Assembly: GCF_051106095.1 (NCBI RefSeq)
Contig: NC_135789.1
Span: 21,199,764 to 21,263,763 of the forward strand
Source of the DNA: Pogona vitticeps
Lineage: Eukaryota > Chordata > Lepidosauria > Squamata > Agamidae
DNA: 64,000 nucleotides
Reading direction: 5' to 3'
This document shows, one piece after another, positions 56,115-64,000 of this stretch (position 1 is the first letter of the stretch; each line of letters opens with the position of its first letter). Position numbers and translations under genes: made by a program. The notes beneath the pieces were generated by a model. The model saw only the letters and a list, made by a program, of their open reading frames with translations. It was not told where the DNA came from and searched no databases.

Positions 56115-57175
56115 GGGGAAGCTGCCAAACCGTTGGCTCGTGCCCCATCTCTCGTGGAGATACAACCGTGTATAAAAAGCGACCCCAAAAATAAAATTAA
56201 AAATTTGAAATGGAATGGAGGGGGAAGGAAGGCGGAAAAAGCAGCGTCTCCAAAATCAGCCAGATGGGGGCGTTGTTCTCTAGGATCCATCTGGCCAAAC
56301 GGCAACACATTAATTAGCCGAACAGGCGCTGTCAGCTCAAGCGTGAAGGCTTTGTTATTCACGCATCAGCTGTGTTAAAACAACCCCCTGTGTAGAAATC
56401 CAGCGAATTTCGTCGAGCGAATACTTATTTCCACAAATAATTTGTTTTGGCTTTGAGGTGGCGACGGTAGCGCTGGCTTGCCAAGGGGTGGCTTAAAAAT
56501 GCAGGCCCTGTACTCCCCCCCCCGCTTTTGACAGCTCCAATCCTCTTCTCTAGGTTAATTAGAACAGGTCCCGTGGGGGTCCCCACCGTTCGGGGCAAGT
56601 CTGAGAGAGAGAAAAAGAGCCGCCCTTGGAAATATGGAAACGCAGCCACCGAGGTCAAAGCCTAGCTGGGGAAGGGCGGCCGAAAATGGGGGCTTTGCAG
56701 GACTGAGTGTCGTCGGGTGAAGGTATTACCTTTCGGGAAGACCACGGAATTGGCCAGGCGGTCCCTGAGGGTGACCCAAACATGTGAGGGGCCTCGCGGT
56801 TCCTTTTCGTGGACCCCTTGCAAATTTAATAAGTAACAAACTGTCATGAGTGGAAATCCACTTTGTCAGGCTCTAAGCTCCAGGTTCAGGGACTCGAATC
56901 GCGGGACCCGCTATTAAGTTGGACTTAAGTCACACCGGGGACTCAACTCGGACTTGACTCTGGGGGGGTGGTGTCAATGACTTGGATGCGACTCGTGACT
57001 CAGAACCCACTCCAGCTTATTTTTAACAGGGACTCAGATTTGCGGCTTGGTACTGGAGATTTCCTGACATCTTTGCTAAGCACACCCCCTTCGTTGATGG
57101 TGCAGGAAAAGGGTAGACTAGGCATATGTTATGCACCAGCAACTTAGAGTGAGCTTATGAGTGAGATATTTAAGG
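56115..57175. other. Mostly unique sequence with a candidate conserved block
   Basis: The block 56285-56445 is non-repetitive with ACATTAATTAGCCGAAC, GTTATTCACGCATCAGCTG and TCCACAAATAATTTGTTTTG. It may be a conserved non-coding element. The rest is unrecognised. Confidence 0.35.
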
Positions 57176-57177
57176 AA

Positions 57178-57293
57178 TAGTTTTATCAGATAGCTTAGTG
57201 GTTTAGGCCTCTGGCTGTGGAGCCATAAGTCAAAGCTTGTCTCTGTTATATAATACTTGTCAATGTTTTTATAATTTTGACTGTGCCTGGTGT

Positions 57294-57296
<3 letters not shown>
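57178..57296 (+). mobile_element. tRNA-headed SINE with R4/Dong-like tail
   Basis: The head AGATAGCTTAGTGGTTTAGG CCTCTGGCTGTGGAGCC matches the heads at 16750 and 55455. The 3' part (AATACTTGTCAATGTTTTTA TAATTTTGACTGTGCCTGG) matches 57891-57930, the end of the LINE fragment to its right. It then enters TAA repeats. Head and tail could alternatively be two adjacent elements. Confidence 0.6.

Positions 57297-57392
<96 letters not shown>
57297..57392 (+). repeat. Microsatellite (TAA)n
   Basis: About 29 units with TGA variants at the right end. It lies between the SINE and the R4/Dong-like LINE fragment, both of which end in TAA repeats. Confidence 0.97.
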
Positions 57393-57955
57393 GGCTCAAT
57401 ATAAGAAACAACAATTTTAAAATATAACTTGCCAGCCCCCAAAACCCCATGGGAACACCAGGTAGAGAAAGTGTCAGAAAAGGACGACGTCAAGATCTTG
57501 TGGGATTTCCGGGTTCAAACGGACAGACACCTTGAATAAAACAGACCAGACATAGTAGTAGTGATAGAACAAAGAAACGTCTGGATCATTGACATTGCAA
57601 TTCCAGGGGATGCCAGAGTTGAAAATAAAGAATTGGAAATACCGACAAAGGACAGAGACCTGGCCATCGAAACATCTCGCCTCTGGAAGAAACACCCTTC
57701 AGGGGTCCCCGTCGTCATCGGGGCTTTGGGAACAATATCAAGAAACTTCACACAGTACTATAAGCAGTTGCAGATCTCAGAAATCACATCATCAGAGCTA
57801 TAAAAAAAGCAATATTAGGAACAGCATAGATCCTGTGCCATATTTAACAGATACACAGGTTTTTTGGTTAAAACTTGTATCTTTTATAGAATACGAGTCA
57901 ATGTTTTTATAATATTGACTGTGCCTGGAGTTTTTGAATAATAATAATGCTAATA
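57393..57955 (+). repeat. R4/Dong-like LINE C-terminus
   Basis: Readings: VKILWDFRVQTDRHLE, then (after a stop) RPDIVVV and IEQRNVWIIDIAIPGDARVE, ETSRLWKKHPSGVPVVIGAL GTISRN. The RPDIVV...IIDIAIPGD arrangement is the PD-D/EXK-type restriction-like endonuclease region that follows the RT in R4/Dong-class LINEs. The 3' end is TGACTGTGCCTGGAGTTTTT GAATAATAATAATG. Elements of this group are known to favour TAA-type repeats, and this one is flanked by them. The clade name is from memory. Confidence 0.65.
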
Positions 57956-57959
57956 AATT

Positions 57960-59130
57960 TGTTTCCACCCCTACCCTCTGCTGTCAATTTCCATGGCCAA
58001 GCAGAGAAATTCAAACCCAGTTCTCCACGGTCTTTGTCTATCGCCGTTTTCCACACCACCCCTGGCCTAGAAATCCAGCAAGTGTAAGGGAGCATTCGTG
58101 CGTCTCTTCCTTTCCACGTTTTCCTCCTAGCCACCCTTTGGGTAGAGGTGGGGGAGAGACAGAGATAGGAAGACGCCCTTCCAGTGATTGCCATTGATGG
58201 GGGCCAAGGCAAGGGCTGAACTCATAAATCCTGATCCACCATTCTCACCTGGGTGCCCAGAGAGCGACAGGCCGCATGCGGCTCTTTCCAATCTTGAGAA
58301 GACCACACCCTTTCTATGTCCTTGCTCATACCAATCTAGTTTTCTCTTTAAAAGCCCCCCACAAAAGCCCCCTCACTCTCTCCTGGGATCCAAAAGCTTC
58401 CAGAATATACCGCATATTTTTTGCAATAACTTTTCGAAAGACACACTGGTGATCTGAAAGATTTCGAAACAGCCTCCCCAGTCCCCCTAGAAAGGCCAAG
58501 GGGACTTGATCGCTATTTCAAAGCAGTTGAGGTCCTCTGTAAGAACAACCGTCTGCTGTCAATTCCGACTTATGGCGAACCCACCAGATTTCCCTAGGGG
58601 TTTGAGAGTTCAGAGGTAGCTTCCCAGTCCCTTCTCCTGGGGGGGGGGGCATTGTGGGATCACCCTGCAGCTGGCTGCCGGCAGAAATGAACCCCTTCAG
58701 CCTCATCCCCAGAGGAAAGAAAAGCTACCGTTCCCTGATGGGTTACATTTCTCCTTGCAGGGAGCCCTCCCTCACAAAAAGGCTCGAGAAATGTGCCGCC
58801 TGCGACGGCGGCGTCTGTTCTGCCGCTTCTCTACATTGACCCTCCCTTGGAAGGGATCAGAATAAGCAAAGGACACATGAACCCTGGAGTTGTCGTTTAC
58901 ACTGGGTTCACAAAGCGGTTGTTTTCCGTGCGCTGTCTCCAGGCAGCCGCCACAGATCAAGCAGGGGATGCGTTTCGTAGAGATGCTTGTCACAAGCAAG
59001 CTGTTTCTCCTTCTTCGGTACCAGCCGAAGCGCTCCCTTATGTAACACACTTTATGTAATGCGCTGCCTCGTGTTGCATATGCATGAGTTCCCTCCACTT
59101 GTCACGGCCACCTGCAATCCACTTCTTAGG
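57960..59130. other. Unclassified sequence
   Basis: At 58555-58600 GCTGTCAATTCCGACTTATG GCGAACCC is the reverse of the RTE/SINE 3' end type. An acceptor-like TTTCTCCTTGCAG at 58760 opens a 24-codon frame but no partner exon was found. Confidence 0.35.
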
Positions 59131-59136
59131 GCACTG

Positions 59137-59262
59137 CTTCCCAACTTTGGGCCCCCGGATGTTCTTGGACTGCAACTCCCAGACGTCTTTGCCATTCTTC
59201 CTGCTGGCCAGGATTTCTGGGAGTTGTAGTCCAAGAACATCGGGGGGGGGGGATCCAGGGTT
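59137..59262 (+). mobile_element. Palindromic hAT MITE
   Basis: CTGCTTCCCAACTTTGGGCC CCCGGATGTTCTTGGACTGC on the left mirrors GTTGTAGTCCAAGAACATCG and GGGTTGGGAATC on the right. It is the same family as 21278-21413. An 11-base G run has arisen in the right arm. Confidence 0.8.
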
Positions 59263-59279
59263 GGGAATCTGGTGTCTTA

Positions 59280-59408
59280 GTGGTTCTTAACCTTTGTTTC
59301 TCGGATGCTTTGAACTGCAACTCCCAGAAACCCCAGTCAGGACAGCTGGTGGTGAAGGCTTCTGGGAGTTGCAGTCCAAAACTCCTGAGTAACCCAAGGT
59401 TAAGAAAC
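59280..59408 (+). mobile_element. Palindromic hAT MITE, second of a pair
   Basis: TGGTTCTTAACCTTTGTTTC and GGTTAAGAAACAGT are the inverted ends. Inside, GGATGCTTTGAACTGCAACT CCCAG pairs with GGGAGTTGCAGTCCAAAACT. GTCTTAG lies on both sides (59273-59279 and 59409-59415). It is about 20 bases from the preceding MITE. Confidence 0.78.
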
Positions 59409-59415
59409 AGTGTCT

Positions 59416-60130
59416 TAGATGATGCTTCTTGGCTCCGAAGAGCATTGCTTTTCATGGGACGGGAGGCAGTTTCTCTGACTGTTTTGAATACCAGCAGCGT
59501 CATTTCTGTAAATTGTCACCTTGAGAGTTTCTACCGAGGTTATTCTTCTCTCTTAAGAGAGATGAAGTATACATGGATGAGGACACGCCTCATCTGGATG
59601 GGAGAGAAATGTGTATTACCACTTCTCCTTCTAGCGATGAGCGTTTATTCCCCCTCATTAAAGCCCGTTGCCATTGGGGCGGTTTGACATGCACCCAGCT
59701 GCCGAGACCTCCCGGGGCTCTGGAACAGCCAGACACCACGTGTCGCTTACAATCACTGGGTTTTGAAGGATGGCTGTCATCTGCAAGCCACAGGCCGGAC
59801 TCTCTGCTGTTATTTGTCCTGGTTAAACTGCGGAATTTGCAAAGGCATTTCATGCTTGGTTAGGGGAGAGGGCCAGTGTCTGGATTGTCCGTTTTTGCAA
59901 ATGAAGTGATACTTCTTTTTGGTAGCTGGGTCTCTGTTGTTTTCATTGTTGCTCCCGTCCGATGAGCCACGAGATGTGTGGGCTGTTATCAACATGTTGT
60001 CCTGTAACATTGGTGGGTCAGAAAATACAAGAAAATACTCTCTATTTCTTTCTAATGGCTTATTCTGAGATTGCATTTTGGGAATATTTACGTATAAAAA
60101 TGCAAAAGCTAAAAAAAAAAAAAGCTAGGG
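59416..60130. other. Unclassified sequence
   Basis: No gene or repeat recognised. Confidence 0.35.
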
Positions 60131-60132
60131 TA

Positions 60133-60385
60133 CAGTAAGACCACTGTACCCTGTGGGTTCCAAGCCACCCCGTCCCCCGTGGATACTGCAAAATGTGAAT
60201 GTATTGAACACTATACATTGCATTATCTCTGGCTCCCTCTGTCGGCTAGTTCGGGTAAATACACTCTGGAAATAAATGTAAACACTCATTTCTGGATTTT
60301 TTTTCTTTTTCTTTCTTTTTTTGGTATCTCAGGCAGTGGATAAGTGAATCAGCGGATACTGTTTCCACGGATGGGGGCCCTACTG
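60133..60385 (+). mobile_element. Tigger-type MITE, 253 bp
   Basis: CAGTAAGACCACTGTACCCT GTGGGTTCC and CCACGGATGGGGGCCCTACT G are inverted ends, flanked by TA at 60131-60132 and 60386-60387. The sub-terminal TGGATACTGC and AGCGGATACTG also mirror each other. The end sequence resembles mammalian Tigger derivatives (CAGT.GGCCC..GTATCCGTGG). Confidence 0.8.
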
Positions 60386-60389
60386 TATT

Positions 60390-62398
60390 CCTCTCAAAAG
60401 GCTTTGCAAATGCCTTGTAATGCCTTTACAAATAACTTTCAAAAGTAACTAGAAAATGTCATTCATTACCCCTTTCGCCTTGTAACTGCTTGCTTTCTCA
60501 TTTTTATGATAAGATTGTAACTTTGTTTGTTTCCCCAAAAAGCAACCAGTTATAGGTAGCTGCATTACTTGTAACTAAGTACTTTGGGGAAAACTCAATT
60601 TTCAGTCGTCTTCATTGCTCTGGATTTGAAATGGAGGCTCGCTCCATGTTGGAACACCGAGCAAATTATTTAAAAGTACTTGTGTGTCGTCAACTAGCTT
60701 CCTTGGTTGATGGCTGCTCTTTCTGTCGGAACTGGAGTACTGTACATAGACTGATATTCTAAGAACTGGAAAAGTCACTCTCTGGAAAAAGATTTCTTCC
60801 TGTTCCTGCTATTGACATTGCTTGTACTTGCTCATGACTTCCTGGGATCCTTTTGGGAGGGGAGAAAAAGCTTCAAGATTTGGCAAAAAAAAAACAAAAA
60901 CAAAAAAACAAAAAAAAACAAAAAACTTGACAAAACAGTTCCCACCACAAGGCTTTAAAAAATGCATCAAAAGGCGTTAAAAAGAAACTTCAGAAAGCAA
61001 CGGGAAAACAATGCACATTACACTGGTAGGCCCAAATCCTCTTGCTGAAAATTCACCATAGTCACTTACTTATCTGTTGTGTATTGAGTTGTATAACTCA
61101 GTGTGCAACTTGTAATGTCTGCACAAATTCCTGAACGTGTGTCGTTTGCGTAACTATGCAAGAGGATTTGGGCCGTAGTGGACCTGTGTTCCTTTTTGAC
61201 TTCATTCCATTTCTTTGAGATGCAAAATCGCCATTCCTTCGTTATATGCACAAAGAATGTTTTTCAATGAATTCCATTACTTGTAATTCATTATTACAAA
61301 GCTCAGGATAACTCTCCATTCAAACCATAAATACGAAGCTAGAATGGCGTCCTGCCCTTTTTCCCCTCCTATTCTAGTTCCTACAATAAACCTATTTATT
61401 CTGACTCTGAACGGTCTTTGCCACGCACCTTTGTGGAAGGGTGCACACACAGAGTACTGGAACGCTGTTAGCTTGCAGATTTCAACCCTTGGAAGCTCAG
61501 AATGGTTACCTGAGCACATTTCCCTCTTTGTAAAGACAATCACCTCCGCACTTCTTTCGGAGAAAGCAGGAAAACTTGTGTTTATTTGAGAAATACGCTT
61601 GGGAGAGGAAAGGGGAGAGAAGTCTACCTGGTTCTACTTAACTAAGGTTTCAACTTAACACAGCCAGGAAAATATGCCTTGATCTTCTTTGGTCCATCGT
61701 TGTTGTTTTTTCCAATTGCGCCCTTGCTGATTCCCACGAGTGAAATCGCTGGGGCCGTCCAGACCAAAAATAATGTCTGAGCTACAAGAATCAGCAGGGA
61801 AGCTGTCCAGCGTCTCTGCCCGGACCAGCAACAGTGAAAGCTGCCGTTGATGGGATGAGATAGTAATTTGGAAATTTCCACCGGGACCACCCCACCCGCT
61901 TGCCCCTCCCCTCCTCCAAGGTGACCTGAAAGCATTTGCTTTGTAAAGAAACATTGCTTGGGCACATGGGGTGCTCAGGTGTGGGGAACTGACTGGCCTG
62001 TAACCATCCTTGTGCCTCCATCAGGTCAGGCCAACGCACAGGGCAGAAAGTGGAGGAAAATGATGCCGACAGATCAGAGGAAATTGAAGGAGGATTGCCA
62101 GCCAAAACAAAAGAGACAATTTCCCATGGAAAACGAGTGATTCCCCATCAAATTCCACCACCCTCTAAACGTTGTGGCATGTCATGGCTGGCTTTTAATT
62201 TGATTTTGGGAGTTTTATCAACCTCGCATGCTGTCTTGAAACAGGTTTGGCTGGGAGGGACCTTTCTGGACTGGGGTGTCTTTCAGTTAAGCAGTAAGCA
62301 ATCCTTCCTTCCCTGCCTCTGATTTCAAAGACAGCCTTGCCTTTCTGCTCCATTTCCTCTCCACCCGTCTCTTTTCGTGGGCCGGCTGTTAGGGTGTA
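60390..62398. other. Mostly unique sequence
   Basis: An A-rich tract (AAAAAC repeats) lies at 60886-60925. No gene was recognised; several frames near 61642-62105 on the minus strand have no family resemblance. Confidence 0.4.
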
Positions 62399-62406
62399 GT
62401 CTAGAG

Positions 62407-62989
<583 letters not shown>

Positions 62990-62997
62990 GTCTAGAG

Positions 62998-64000
62998 TCT
63001 GCTGGAAGCAGGCTGTGAGTTGGTTGAGGAGACCCATTGCTGAAAGGAGTCAATCACGTTTGTTCAGTAGGCTCTTTGATCTGTTCAACTCCGAGTGAAT
63101 GTTTCAGAGTGGGTTATTGAGGCTGTAAGTGCCAGTGGATGAGAGAAAAAGGGGTGGTGTAGTCCGGGGAAACTTGAAGCTAATTCTGCTCTGTAAGTCC
63201 TTGCACTTCTGCTGCACAGCTAGAGGAAATCTGACTCAAAATCTGCAGCAAGTCCAACAGAAACTTCAGGGTGAACGCCTACTGTGGTCACCCCCTAAGC
63301 TGGAGAGGTCAGGGAGCCATTGTTCTTCCTTTCATCTCTAGAGATCAAAGGCAAAGGGTCTCCTCCTTGGAAGGACAAGAGAGAGGCGCGAGAAGGAAGT
63401 GACATCAGCCCCCCCCCCCAAGTAGGGTGAACTCGGGTCAAAGGAAGATCAGTTCAGGTCACCGCAAGTAAAGGGCAGTCTAGGAAACCTGAGGAGGTCC
63501 TCTCTGTTCCCCATGCAAAGACATGGATCTTCATGCCTGGAGGCTGAGTTGCCCCCAAGTCACTTCCAATCCTTCTAAGCTGTAGCTTCTTCGTAAAACT
63601 CTAACCCTCTCCATCCTTTTTAGGGACTGTTGCACGTAGCGCTACTGGTGCTATTTGTATAAGTGGTTTCCTTCAGCCGGTCTGCGCTGCCCGAAAGCTT
63701 TAGCATGATATTTTATTGACTTCCCGAAGGCTTAAAAACAGAAATGGAGGCCCTTGTTCCACCGGAAGGCATAAGCAGCGAGCATCACTCTGTCAAATAA
63801 GTGTAGAGACTCCAGAGGCTGGAGAATGAAAGCAGAGGGTGGGTTTGAGGATCTGAAGCAAATGCACACTCGTGATGGATATTGGCTATAGAGGAATCTT
63901 TGGGCTAAAGCAGATGATACAGTTAACACGTTGTTAGGAGCAGGCCTCCTGTAAGAGGAAAAGACTCTCTGTTTATTTTACCACAAGCTAGCCTTGAGCC
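62998..64000. other. Unclassified sequence to the window end
   Basis: No gene, RNA or known repeat recognised. A run of ten C lies near 63410. Confidence 0.35.

Noticed and set aside
58760-58839. Acceptor TTTCTCCTTGCAG followed by an Arg-rich or Cys-rich reading, as a third exon
   Set aside because: In the phase required by 31829 it ends after about 24 codons with no polyadenylation context; in the other frames it has no partner exon.

Overview
The window is vertebrate nuclear DNA, most probably from a squamate reptile (lizard). The evidence is the repeat content: Sauria-type SINEs, Bov-B and a second RTE-like LINE, several L2 and CR1 LINEs, a Vingi-like and an R4/Dong-like LINE fragment, many hAT and mariner/Tigger MITEs, and long runs of G or C. 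There is no operon, no CRISPR array and no bacterial gene. Nearly all of the longer open reading frames are LINE debris, microsatellite translation or chance.

Host coding sequence is sparse. One exon on the minus strand (5336-5465) encodes the N-terminal coiled coil of a CCDC92/CCDC92B-type protein and ends in a clean GTGAGT donor; the rest of that gene must lie left of the window. A possible upstream non-coding exon lies at 7527-7594. On the plus strand two short candidate exons (18645-18694 and 31713-31829) have good splice sites and matching phase. Together they would encode about 55 residues that I do not recognise. If the CCDC92B call is right, the plus-strand neighbour expected from vertebrate synteny is RAP1GAP2, so they might be an alternative 5' end of that gene; this is a hypothesis only.

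Layout. 1-4150: CR1 LINE on the minus strand, broken by a mariner-like MITE, with a second copy of the same MITE-CR1 junction 2485 bp away and an L1 remnant between them. 4150-9060: the CCDC92B-like exon and mostly unique introns or flank. 9060-17160: SINEs, CR1 carrying a solo LTR, an L2 with an expanded TTTA tail, a Bov-B endonuclease fragment, and MITEs. 17160-24700: candidate exon 1, compound microsatellites, two CR1 3' ends, a palindromic hAT MITE. 24700-31300: Bov-B inserted in a SINE, Bov-B inserted in CR1, a GC-rich hAT, an L2. 31300-37400: candidate exon 2, a CR1 ORF1 fragment, an L2 split by an unknown insert and by a Sauria SINE, another L2. 37400-48000: mostly unique, with CR1, Vingi-like, RTE and L2 fragments. 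48000-51400: a four-part nest of L2, MITE, Bov-B and a second L2. 51400-64000: an inverted pair of RTE fragments, tRNA-headed SINEs, an R4/Dong-like fragment in TAA repeats, two palindromic hAT MITEs, a Tigger-type MITE and a hAT carrying an AAAT microsatellite.

No previously undescribed functional system is convincingly present. The most useful signals are the two-exon unidentified protein, the nested insertion chronology, the MITE-CR1 duplication with a small internal inversion, the SINE heads that carry different LINE tails, and several non-repetitive AT-rich blocks that may be conserved regulatory DNA. Repeat boundaries are approximate except where target-site duplications are given. No database search was possible.
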